Assembly: GCA_012274445.1 (NCBI GenBank)
Contig: JAAROD010000011.1
Span: 186,001-250,000, forward strand
Length of the DNA: 64,000 bases
Reading direction: 5' to 3'
Source of the DNA: Sclerotiophoma versabilis
Taxonomy: Eukaryota; Ascomycota; Dothideomycetes; Pleosporales; Didymellaceae
Part shown: positions 11,840-21,183 of the stretch, one piece after another
Layout: each line of letters starts with the position of its first letter
How positions within the stretch are numbered: the first letter of the stretch is position 1
Notes under the pieces: generated by a model
The model's input: the letters and a program-made list of their open reading frames with translations, nothing else
Told to the model about the DNA's origin: nothing
Database searches by the model: none
Program-made: the position numbers and the translations under genes

Positions 11840-12836
11840 ATGGCCAACAGAGAAACAATCAACATCGTGCTCGGCACAGCCAATTTGGGTGACGAGAATA
11901 GTTGGTGGGGTGGATCAGACACCCACGTCCTGGAAGTCTTCTCCCTACTCAAGAAGTATGGACACAGCAAACTCGACTCAGCACAAGCATACGCAGGCTC
12001 CGAAGCCAAACTTGGCGCACTCCAAGCAGGCGCCGAACATGATTTTGTTATCGACACCAAATGGCGTGGTGGGTGGGCTACGGAGATGAACACCAATAAA
12101 GCGGAGAACATTGTCGCTACTGGGAAGGGGAGTCTGCAAAAGCTGAGCGTAGCCAGCGTCGATGTCTTTTACGTTCACGCTCTCATATACGACGTTCCGC
12201 TCGAAGAGACACTATCAGGCGTTAACGCTGCGTATGAAGCTGGTATGTTCCGGAGATTCGGGCTGTCGAACTATCCGCCCGCGGATGTGCAGAGGGTGTA
12301 CGATGCGTCTAAGGCCAACAACTTCGTCCTCCCATCTGTATATCAAGGTTTATTACTCCGTCATTGTAAGAGTACAGGAAAGTATTCTTTTATATCTTCT
12401 AAGGAAATTAAGCATCGCTTTCTATGCTTATTCGCCAATTGCCGTCGCTTTTCTTACCAAGACCCGTGAGCAAATCGATAGTGGGAAGACAAGATTTATC
12501 CCAAACCAGACGTATGGTTTGTATCACAAGATATAAGTGAAGGAGTCATTCATGGAGGAGCTTGAGGAGTGGGCGCGCGTCGCAGATGAGGAGGGAGTGT
12601 CAAAGGCGGAACTTGCATATCGGTGGATTGTATTCGACAGTGCTCTGAAGTCGGAGCATGGCGATGGAGTTGTTATTGGTGCAAGCAACTTAACACAGTT
12701 GGAGCAAACATTAATTGCCTGCGGTAAGGGACCGCTGAGCCAGCAGGCTGTTCGCAAAATCGAGGGAATATGGGACATGGTGAAGACTGAGGCGCATGTC
12801 GATAACTACCAAGCTATCTTCGGTGCAAGTCGTTGA
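11840..12836 (+). pseudogene. aldo-keto reductase (AFAR-like), one frameshift and one stop codon
   Basis: NADPH-dependent aldehyde/ketone reductase fold. The reading starts at 11840 (MANRETINIVLGTANLGDEN) and keeps the catalytic region (LDSAQAYAGSE, with the Asp and Tyr of the family). It breaks at about 12345-12350: after LPSVYQG the homology continues one base out of frame with VRVQESILLYLLRKL, then FYAYSPIA. An in-frame TAA follows at 12534-12536, after which the same frame resumes through ELEEWARVADEEGVSKAELA to the stop at 12836. Corrected for one base, the length would be 331 codons, the normal family size. An intron cannot explain the shift because conserved residues run through the junction. 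It is probably a recent pseudogene. Sequencing error at both places is the alternative. Confidence 0.72.
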
Positions 12837-14468
12837 AGATATCGTCCATAGCAATTCAGGACTCGTTCTACGCTAGAGCAAAGAAATTTTGGCAATATAG
12901 ACATGCAATTCACTGTTTTTGTGCGGGGTATGTCTTCTTCTGACACCCTGATCGACGGTGGCTAGACACCCGATCTTCAGCAATGTAGACGGGAACTACA
13001 AGTTTGTATTCATAAAATACATTGAGTCTCTGATTATTAGGCCATGAGTACCGTATGACGTGCAAACAACATGCAGCTAGATGTTTTATTACAAAAGTTT
13101 GCCCAAATCCGATGTCCTTTTGGTTCCTTCACGACATAGTGGGTATAGCGATCTCACAAAATGCACGTTCAAGACCAGGACATTAATGGCCTCGAAATAT
13201 GAATTCCCCACGCTTACAGTAGCTCAAGGCAGCAGTAGGGGCAGTGCACACGAGATCTCAGTCTAAGGAGTCCCTCGCCAAGACAGAGACTGTTGCCTTA
13301 GGCGTCCACCCCAGCCACAATCTCAAACGCGGGACCAACGCGTCATTATTTGCATATAGACACAGCAACTATCCTTCGGCAGGTCAACTTGGGGCGTGTC
13401 TTGTATCACACCGGTTTGCCCTTTGCCCGTCTAGCTCGGCGTCAGCACACAGACGACGTTCCTCGTCCCCTGTCGCACGTCAGCTCCTTCTTTCGCCAAT
13501 CTCATTTCCATGTTCCTAGCTCTAAATCCAACGGAACTTAACTAAATGCCTGCCTTTTGCCTTGAGATAGTCCGTCCCGGTCGCTTAGGCGTGTTGCACC
13601 GCTGTCAAATGTGAAGTGAGTCATGAGCGGCCTCCGTACGGCAATTTCGCGAACTCACGTCCTCAAGATCAAGAAGCATGTTGCACCTATTGATGATTAA
13701 TTGGGCAACAGATTCAGAGCTGCATATATATACGTAATACTTGCTTCCTACATTGCTACTCCCAGCCTGACCTGGCCCATACGTTGGAGGCGTATGATGC
13801 GCAACATACATTCTGACGAGCGCCTCTTCCGTACACTAGTGAGCTTCCCGTTTCGATGTTACCTAGTCATCCTCGCCACAACGTGGTTAATTCTCCGATG
13901 CAATTGGCTTTTAGCCTACCCTGTGCTGATCTTATGAAGCCGAAGGATGAAGTACGCCTCCCTTAGGCTGTAAATTGTGAAATGCGCGATTTTTCTGAAA
14001 CTGCAAAGCCACAGAGTTCCCAAAAGTGCCCCTGGAAGAGTGCTCTTGCTGTTTAGTTCTCGTCTTCTTTCCTCCTTATGTTGTTTGGTCAGCTGAGCTA
14101 CTTCACAACACCACACGCTAACTCCAGGTGGACATTCCAACAGCATGATAAGATGATGAAGAAAGACGACGGAGAGATGACGCAGGTACACTTTGGGCAA
14201 GCATGAAGCCACCAAGGGACTCCAGCACTACAGAGGGCAGAGGGCACAAAGGGCAAAATTGTGGCCGTGCAGGCAAGTACAACCTTCGTCCTGGAACTGA
14301 GGCATACGAGCGCGCCCTCGAGTCCTGCAAAGGACCTCGTCTGGCGGTATATAAGCTGGGGTACACTGGGACAAAAGTCTACTCAATAACTATCTTGAAA
14401 CAATATTTACCACTCTATCACAACTATCACAAGTCTTGTCAACATTCAAACACAAACACAGCCCTGAC
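12837..14468. other. 1.6 kb intergenic region
   Basis: No recognisable gene. The right end (from about 14340) is the promoter of the zinc protein at 14469. Confidence 0.45.
14348..14354 (+). promoter_or_regulatory. TATA box upstream of the two-module zinc protein
   Basis: TATATAA in the context GCGGTATATAAGCTGG, 115 bp before the ATG at 14469. The downstream leader is CA/CT-rich, as in many fungal 5' UTRs. Confidence 0.55.
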
Positions 14469-14906
14469 ATGGCAACACAAGTTTGGTACTGCAGTGAATG
14501 TGGCCACGGTCCGTTCAACATTGCTATCAACACTGGCTGCGCGAATTGCTACCACAACAAGTGCGGGTACTGCAAAGAGGAGACAATTTACACCAAGTAC
14601 AACACTATCAACGACAACACCGGCATTTTTCTTAGCGACACACTCACGCCTACCAACACTGCCTCCCTGACCAACATGACCAACCAAGTCAATCCATCTC
14701 CGATCCTCGGCGGTAATCGCAGGATCACCGTCTTTACATATGGCTACGGAACCTCAAGAGAGCCAACAGATGGCGGGGACGTTGCGTATCGATGGACGTG
14801 CTGTCAGTGCTATGGCGACAACAGCTATGACTACAAACAAGGTTGTTCGGAATGCAACAATCACTGGCGTTGCAATGGATGTTCTGTCTATTGCATCAAA
14901 GGGTAG
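14469..14906 (+). CDS. small CX2C-type zinc-binding protein, two modules
   Basis: Single exon, 145 aa from the ATG at 14469. An in-frame ATG at 14436 would add 11 residues, but the position of the TATA box favours 14469. Module 1 is at the N-terminus: WYCSEC, 12 residues, CANC, four residues, CGYC. Module 2 is near the C-terminus: WTCCQC, 11 residues, CSEC, five residues, CNGC. They are joined by an Asn/Thr-rich linker. Both resemble the single module of the protein at 7250, 7 kb away on the same strand. There is no signal peptide. The TATA box and clean leader support expression. The family was not recognised. A zinc-stabilised interaction or nucleic-acid-binding role is possible but unproven. 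Confidence 0.65.
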   Translation: MATQVWYCSECGHGPFNIAINTGCANCYHNKCGYCKEETIYTKYNTINDNTGIFLSDTLTPTNTASLTNMTNQVNPSPILGGNRRITVFTYGYGTSREPTDGGDVAYRWTCCQCYGDNSYDYKQGCSECNNHWRCNGCSVYCIKG

Positions 14907-15265
14907 ATAAAGAAATACATTCAGGAAGCATCATGTTGGATCTGGGAATCATTTCAGTATCGACAGTTAGTTTGGCCCCTGTAGTTCTCGGCTTGTTTGG
15001 CGTTCGGTAGATGGTATTGCTTGTTCGAATCGATATCACCATTCCTAGCCAAAGCGTATTCTCAAATGCATTTCTGTCTCTTGACCTAGTCCAGTGTTGC
15101 GTGCGCAGTGGAAAACCTTTGCATTGGCATCGGTCAAACAGGAAAGACTCGAGGTGTCGAAGAAGTCAGAGGTGGCTGCATCAGTTTCCAGTTGCTTGTA
15201 GCTCTGCAAGCTGTCATTTGTGCGAACGTTTGATCGTACAACAAGGATTGTAGTCATCAAGATGT

Positions 15266-15278
15266 CCCCCCCCCCCCC
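15266..15278. repeat. poly-C tract (13 C)
   Basis: Homopolymer run of 13 cytosines in intergenic sequence. Its length is likely to be unstable or mis-sequenced. Confidence 0.9.
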
Positions 15279-15546
15279 TACCTTCAATCAGCTGCACTGG
15301 CTCCGAGAAGCCATCAAAGGCCTCCAGCGCAACAAGGTTGTTGACGTTTGATAGGGTGTGAGTGGTGCGTCACTCGATAGCCTGCATTTCTAAGTCATCC
15401 TCCAGTCACCGCTCCCCAGTGCGAACAGCAAAAAGAAAAGGGCGAGATATCGCAAGCACGCCACAATAAGCCATGATTACCCTAAAGCACCGCCCCAAGA
15501 ACGGCAGCGGGGCTTAGAAGATTGTCATCCGGCAAAGAAAACGTTT

Positions 15547-15589
15547 TGATTTCGCCGAGGTTCGAACTCGGGACCTTTCGCGTTCACGA
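15547..15589 (-). pseudogene. 3' half of a tRNA-Val(CAC) gene
   Basis: On the minus strand the sequence reads GCGAA (3' anticodon stem), AGGTC, the T arm with TTCGAAC, and an acceptor strand CGAAATC followed by A, then TTTT. The 5' half is absent: upstream bases are those of the neighbouring small hypothetical gene. Its acceptor strand pairs perfectly, allowing G-U, with the GGTTTTG start of the truncated tRNA-Val at 20805. Bases 15560-15589 are a perfect 30-nt inverted match to 20845-20874. Confidence 0.75.
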
Positions 15590-15985
15590 CTCTGTACCCT
15601 GGCTGGTGGGGCGCTGATATGATGCCAGTGAATGTGTCTTGAAGTTAAGCTTGGTAGGGGCGGAAGGGAGCATACGGTCAGGTGGCTTTGATGCGTGCGC
15701 GACTCCAGGCTTCTGATCGTAGTCGCTGTACATCGCCTGTATCTCGCCTGGAATGTCGCGGCTTGTGTAATGGGCAACACCAGTCGCTGCTCGGATATTT
15801 GGTCGGAAACCTGTCAATGGAAAATGATCGCTCCATTTGTTCATGAGCTTGGGCTTTAGTATGCCACCTCTTTGTTTACCGCTGAGAAGGCTGACTATGC
15901 TAGCTTCAGTCGTATCGAGAACACCGCCTACCAGAATCTCGTCGTCATTATTGGGCTCGGTGAGGGCGCTCTTGGAGCTCGCCAT
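15584..15985 (-). CDS. small hypothetical protein, 133 aa
   Basis: Frame starting MASSKSALTEPNNDDEILVG at 15985. The Met was chosen because the upstream frame is Thr/Ser/Ile-rich and non-protein-like. The protein is hydrophilic with no membrane segment or known domain. It contains a Gly/Lys-rich stretch (SGKQRGGILKPKLMNKW) and a central NIRAATGVAHYTSRDIPGEI region. The composition looks protein-like, but the family was not recognised. The stop codon lies inside the truncated tRNA-Val fragment at 15547-15589, so the original 3' end may have been changed by the rearrangement that produced that fragment. Confidence 0.5.
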   Translation of the reverse strand: MASSKSALTEPNNDDEILVGGVLDTTEASIVSLLSGKQRGGILKPKLMNKWSDHFPLTGFRPNIRAATGVAHYTSRDIPGEIQAMYSDYDQKPGVAHASKPPDRMLPSAPTKLNFKTHSLASYQRPTSQGTES

Positions 15986-18379
15986 ACTTGACGTCTTGAA
16001 GTATTCTGATCGGCTCAGTTCGCGAGTACAAGGAGGCTTGCTGCTTTGGAGTATGAAGGCAGTGGTGGAGTTTAGATTGATGTGAGAGTGGTTGAGTAAG
16101 AGAGCCAACGGAGAGTTAATACGGAGGGCGGTGATGGCGCTGATTGTTATGGTGGGGCGAGTGACGCCAGGCAAACGCGACAAACGCGACTGTTGTAAGT
16201 GAAGGCAGGGAGTGATTTGCTGTTCAAGTTGCACGTGAGAAGTTCTGATGATAAGCCGTACGAAGGTGACTGTAAAATCCTCAAAGCAAACGATAATGCC
16301 TTTTGAAACGACCCACAACGTCATCATGTAGCGCAAAGGGAATGAAACGTTGTGTTGTCAGTAGGCTAAAGGCAAGCTCTGAGGTATATGTAAATTAGAT
16401 TGACACGAAGTGCTTGTGGCATTAATGGAAGAATAACGCCTCTGCCACCATGATTCGCGTTCGAAGTCTCCTCATATTCTAGACTGTTTTGAGAGCATTT
16501 TGAGTCTTGATTCGGTAATAGCTGTTCTGCAGAAGCAGAAATTTCCTTTTAGAGTCTTGTCGTCAAAATTCGGTCGCTATGTTTTCTGCAGATTTCACTT
16601 CCCTACATTAGCACGCTACTGCTTGCTTTTTGAATTCCCATAAACAGTTCGGGATGTAGTGCAAGCCACAAACTGTTATGATGTGTCGAACCGGGATTAC
16701 ACGATCCCTTTGCATATACTCTCGGGGCTTCCCTTCACCCAGAAGGCCCACTGGCATGATTGCGAAAGTGATAACTCGTGCTAAGTGCAATCGCATCTCG
16801 AATCTGAAGTCTTGGTAATCGAGCAGCGAGCCTATCACGGTACTGACTGATCGTGAGAAACTCAATATGAAGGAACGAAAAGATCGTACTACATTTAGCA
16901 GCCCTTGAATTTGAATAATGTAGAAGACAAATAATAGTAAGACAAGGGTCACCCGGTCAAGCAAACCTCATACAACATCCAATGTGACTGCGCTGAGTAA
17001 GCTAATCATGACTATGCCGCTGTGGTCGGTGAATTGCATGAGACATAACCTCTAACCTCACTTTAGCAGACTAGACACGTCGGCAATTTCTATGGTAGCT
17101 TTGAAGGGGGGGGGGGGGGGTTGCAAACATTGTCAAAGAGAGTGGTAGGAAGCAATGTCTTAGGTTACTATTGAGGGAACACACTGTAGTGAATCAACGT
17201 ATGAGAAGGAACGTCTTGAAGGAATGGATCTGAGGACCTTAATGAACAGCATCTAACGAGGGACAACATACTTCAGACCTAAGAATATGGGCCCATCGTG
17301 CACAGCTTGAAGTGGAAGTATGTTATGCCGTAGACGGATGTTGAATCGAAGGACGCCGTCGAAACCTTTGGGTCAGGCCCTTTCCGGCATGTATTGATGT
17401 TTGGTTAATAGTCGTTAGATCCTGTGTCGTAGGGCGTGCACTATTTCGTCAGTGTCCCGAAGAAAGACATGCTTGTGGTCTGTTGATCTCGACAGGTCTA
17501 ATGGTAGAACGACTGGATTTTCCTCATTGGTGCAGGTTTTGCAGGGCTGTCTTGGTTCTTACGTAATTATACGCGTCCTGCACGACATGTCAACAAGGGC
17601 AATGTGTTGTCACACGCAGCTCTGAAAACTGTGGATTGCAGTAAAAGGAGCGCAGCAATCAATGAAATACGGAGCAGATCCGCGAGGAAGGATGGGGTAT
17701 TAAGGTACGCACAACAGCCGTTAAACAGGAGCGCTGATGATCCTGCCTGTGCGCTCGCTTAGCGCAATCAGTATGTGGCTGGTTGTGCAGTGAGGCACCC
17801 CAAATGTCGACCCCCAAATTTCGCCACCCCCACATTAAGCCACGGAAGTTGCTATAATTTTGTTGTCTAACAATGGTAAAAACAAAAGAACGACAGACTG
17901 ACCAAGATTGCAGGTAACAGCGGTAACCGACATTGCTTGTTGCTAGGCGAATTCATGTCTTTTCCAAAGAGGCTCGCTTTCGAGGCCATGTGCTTGCCTC
18001 TTTGCTTTCCGTAGCAATAAAGCCCACACAAAAGAGGTTTTTTATGACAATGCTCGATACAGATGGCGCTGCACCACGCAAATGACTATCTTCGCTATCA
18101 CGTTTAACTTCTGTCCGCAGCAAATAGAGAAGTCTAAATGCAGCACACTTGTATGTCTTGAGCCACTATTTTGCACGTCTAGTACAGCTGGCAGTGTGGT
18201 GTGAAGCCTAACAGTGTTTAGCTTGCCGTCGACTGCCTGGCTGATATGAGAGCGAAGAGAAAAGTGGTTAGCTGGTAGTGATATCACAGGACAGAACCGT
18301 CGGGAGTCTACGGGGCATTTGTGATGAATTCATTAACACCATTAAATTCCATACCTTCATCAAATCACTTTAAGTGATC
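15986..18379. other. 2.4 kb gene-free interval
   Basis: Only short random-looking frames are present. It contains a poly-G tract at 17106-17120. C-rich direct motifs (ACCCCAAAT / ACCCCCAAAT) occur near 17797-17822. No coding signal was recognised. Confidence 0.45.
17106..17120. repeat. poly-G tract (15 G)
   Basis: Homopolymer run of 15 guanines in non-coding sequence. It is a possible assembly or slippage hotspot. Confidence 0.9.
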
Positions 18380-18516
18380 GGTTCGCTGGTGTAGTTGGGT
18401 AAGCAAATGTTAATTTCCTCTTCCTATCACCAGTAAATTGACAATCCTCCAGTTATCACGTTCGCCTCACATCCTGTGTCCGCGAAAGGTCGCGAGTTCG
18501 AACCTCGCGTGAATCA
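18380..18516 (+). tRNA. tRNA-Val(CAC) with a 54-nt GT...AG insertion in the D-loop
   Basis: Acceptor strand GGTTCGC (18380-18386) pairs with GTGAATC (18509-18515), with two G-U pairs. The A box TGGTGTAGTTGG is intact at 18387-18398. The next bases should be TTATCAC, but they come only after 54 nt (18399-18452) that begin GTAAGC and end CCAG. After the insertion follow TTATCACG, the anticodon stem TTCGC/GCGAA with loop CTCACA (anticodon CAC), and a 9-nt insert at the usual 37/38 intron site. The T arm GCGAG-TTCGAAC-CTCGC comes next, then a TTTTT Pol III stop at 18518-18522. Apart from the insertion the cloverleaf is good. Whether the extra segment is removed is unknown, and it could be a pseudogene. 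Confidence 0.7.
18399..18452 (+). other. intron-like insertion inside tRNA-Val D-loop
   Basis: 54 nt with spliceosome-like ends (GTAAGC at 5', CCAG at 3') and an internal AATTGAC possible branch site. Its removal restores the normal GTAGTTGG-TTATCAC junction exactly. It lies between G19 and T20, where tRNA introns are not expected in fungi. Confidence 0.6.
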
Positions 18517-19642
18517 ATTTTTGCCCTTTTATTTTTGCTTCCAAGTAAATTATGCGCACGTCATATGCCGAATTTAGCCCTTAATAAAAATTGACTGTTC
18601 TCGTTGTCAATGAACTTTGCTATTAACTCTGACAAACTTGAGATGTGCGGTCTGGATACGAAGCTGAGGATCGGTACATCGTGATTAGGGCGAGCTAGCG
18701 CGTTTCGGCATGTGCGTGCTGAGAGGAATATCAATCTCACTGTACTAAGAATTAAGGTAGACCAAATTACAACACTGCCAACTTTGGTCGCTCCACTCAG
18801 AGCACACTGCTATGACTACACAGCTTGTGGTCTATTCGTCTACAATGCGCCAACAGCCGGCACTCACTTTGTTTGTATGTTGTTGAGCACTGCATTTACA
18901 TTGCAAGTGACTGAACAATGTGTCAGGCAGTCACAAGCCTGCGCGCAGCGCGAGCATTAAACGGGGTGGTGGATGGGCTTGGGACGTGACGCTGGAATGA
19001 CTAAGCACTGCGCCTACGATTGCGAATGATTGAGCATTACATACGCGTTGCTCTGTTTAAGTGATAACCAACTACACCACAAAACTGTTTTGATGATTTG
19101 ATGAAAGATGTCAATATAGTTTTTACTATATTTCAAATGGTAAATATCGAGCGGTGCTTCATTGAGGTTTGGGGCCTTTTTGGAAGTGGATTATGGAGAA
19201 GGTGGGGCAAGCCTCACCCCACCAACACCATGTCACTACACACTTGATGGGACTGAGAAGGAAGGTACAATTGCACCTTACGTTTCTCCTTTATTTGCTG
19301 TGTTCAACTGCCGAACACGTGCTGTCCTTCTAGGCAAATATCCTTTATCCGATGATGTCCTGCACGACCCGAGTTCAGGCCTTGGCGATATGTAAGTGAG
19401 CTCCTGCCTTCATTTCCAGACCTGAACCTCTGATGCGCGATCGTGATAGAACATACGCAAGTCATTAGCTTATCAATCGACATTATGCTGCTTTTAGCGT
19501 AGTCGTTGTTCAGCAGCCAAGGACAGGGTAAGCGTGCATCTCTGCTTACCTCTGTGAGACATCACGTATGAAGTTCGAAGCAGCGCTTGCTGACATCCTT
19601 CTGCGCTGCACCTACACGTAAATCTCCCGCCATCCATTCTCC
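18517..19642. other. intergenic region between tRNA-Val and nitronate monooxygenase
   Basis: No recognisable coding sequence. An 82-codon frame (18712) and a 77-codon frame (19162) show no family pattern. Confidence 0.45.
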
Positions 19643-20722
19643 TTGAGCCTCTCCACCACCATACCAGCAAAGATGACCGCTATCAAGGACAGCTTCCCAT
19701 GGATCTCAAATCCCCTCATCGTCAACGCACCCATGGCCGACAACGCAGGCGGTCTGCTCGCTGCCGCCGTGACCCTCGCGGGCGGCTTTGGCCTCATTGG
19801 ATCGAAAGTGGATATGAACATCACGAGGCGAGAATTGAGCGTTGCCAGAAAGACACTAGCAAAGGATGGCAATATGCCTCACGCGCAGAGTGAGATGTTA
19901 AACGTCGGCGTCGGCTTCTTACCCTTCATTCTCCAACTTGAGTCCGCTCTCGAGGTGGTAAAAGAATTCAAACCCGCAGTAGTATGGCTCTTCGCAGCAA
20001 CAGAATTCGACGACTACGCTGTATGGGCAAAAATGGTGCGCGAAGTATCGCCGAAGAGTCAGATCTGGGTGCAAACTGGCAGCGTCGCGTCTGCCCTACA
20101 AATCACCTCGCGGACACGTCCAGACGCTCTTTGTTTGCAAGGTGCAGACGCAGGCGGTCACGGTTTCGAAAAGGGGGCAGGCATCGTCTCGTTGCTGCCC
20201 GAAACAACCGATGCGCTTGAAGCAGCGGGGTTCAAAGACGTGCCGCTGCTAGCGAGCGGTGGCATCATGGACGGTCGCGGTGTTGCTGCAGCGATAAGCC
20301 TGGGAGCTGCGGGCGTCGTGATGGGGACGCGGTTTCTAATAAGTAAAGAAGCGCTTGTACATCCGATTGTGCAGGAGAGTATCCTGGAGGCGAAAGATGG
20401 TGGTCAGGTCACGACAAGAAGTAAGCTGTTTGATCAGTTGAGAGGTCCAAATATCTGGCCTGAGGTGTATGATGGGAGGAGTCTGGTGATCAAGAGTCAC
20501 AGGGAGTATGTGGAAGGTGTCAGTCTAGAAGAGATTCAGAAAAGGCATAACGAGGCGCTGAAAGAGGAGGATTTGGGATGGAAGACGAGGCTCGAGGGGA
20601 GGGCGGCGATTTGGGCAGGTACTGGGGTTGGTCTAGCCAAAGAAGTGCAAACTGCAAGTAAGATCGTGGAAGATGTTCGCAACGACGCAAGGACGAGGTT
20701 GTCTCTGGCTGCAAAATTCTAA
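19643..20722 (+). CDS. nitronate monooxygenase (2-nitropropane dioxygenase family)
   Basis: FMN-dependent TIM-barrel enzyme oxidising alkyl nitronates (propionate 3-nitronate, nitroalkane anions), predicted cytosolic. Single exon, 359 aa from 19643. An internal Met at 19673 (MTAIKDSFPWISNPLIVNAP) would give 349 aa and resembles family starts better, so the exact start is open. Family motifs include APMADNAGGLLAAAV near the N-terminus and GADAGGHGFEKG (phosphate/flavin-binding loop with the catalytic-region His) around residue 170. LLASGGIMDGRGVAAAISLGA and GTRFL follow. Length and motif order are normal, and no damage is seen. Neighbours on both sides are broken tRNA or membrane-protein genes, so the context gives no pathway clue. 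Confidence 0.9.
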   Translation: MSLSTTIPAKMTAIKDSFPWISNPLIVNAPMADNAGGLLAAAVTLAGGFGLIGSKVDMNITRRELSVARKTLAKDGNMPHAQSEMLNVGVGFLPFILQLESALEVVKEFKPAVVWLFAATEFDDYAVWAKMVREVSPKSQIWVQTGSVASALQITSRTRPDALCLQGADAGGHGFEKGAGIVSLLPETTDALEAAGFKDVPLLASGGIMDGRGVAAAISLGAAGVVMGTRFLISKEALVHPIVQESILEAKDGGQVTTRSKLFDQLRGPNIWPEVYDGRSLVIKSHREYVEGVSLEEIQKRHNEALKEEDLGWKTRLEGRAAIWAGTGVGLAKEVQTASKIVEDVRNDARTRLSLAAKF

Positions 20723-20804
20723 ACGGGGTTTGCTTTGGCTATCACAACGGGCTTCACATGTCAATGCATGTTCGTGTATAACGCTTTCACCAAATCATCA
20801 AAAC

Positions 20805-20874
20805 GGTTTTGTGGTGTACTTGGTTATCACGTTCGCCTCACATCTCGTGAACGCGAAAGGTCCCGAGTTCGAAC
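20805..20874 (+). pseudogene. 5' portion of a tRNA-Val(CAC) gene, 3' end missing
   Basis: GGTTTTG acceptor strand, TGGTGTACTTGG A box, TTATCACG, anticodon stem and loop TTCGCCTCACA, a 9-nt intron-like insert, CGCGAAAGGT, and the T arm up to TTCGAAC. Then the tRNA stops: the 3' T-stem strand and acceptor strand are replaced by unrelated sequence containing a CCGCTGC-TTC-GCAGCGG hairpin (20877-20893). The missing 3' end (CGAAATCA) is found at 15547-15554 on the opposite strand. Confidence 0.75.
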
Positions 20875-20876
20875 GT

Positions 20877-20893
20877 GCCGCTGCTTCGCAGCG
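20877..20893. other. perfect 7-bp hairpin next to truncated tRNA-Val
   Basis: CCGCTGC-TTC-GCAGCGG starts 2-3 bases after the point where tRNA similarity ends. It may mark a breakpoint or a terminator-like structure. Confidence 0.5.
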
Positions 20894-21183
20894 GTGAGCC
20901 TTCCTTACGCGAGAGCGACAGTGGAAGGTCTTTCTGTGTGCCGGTGCTGCAAACATGTGACCAGTTGTGGCAGCGCCTGTATTAGGTACATAAAATGTTA
21001 TTACTCAATTATTTGTCGTCTTAATGTACTTTAAGGGCTTGGAGCAGGTCTCATCAATATGCCGGCCAATACGTTGGCATAGTCCAACACTCATGCCCCG
21101 GCGCTCTTATAACCCTATTGGGTTTGGAGATATCGGGTGGACCTCAGTCCTTTCCTTTCGCTCCATCTCTGTGCTTGTAGCCA

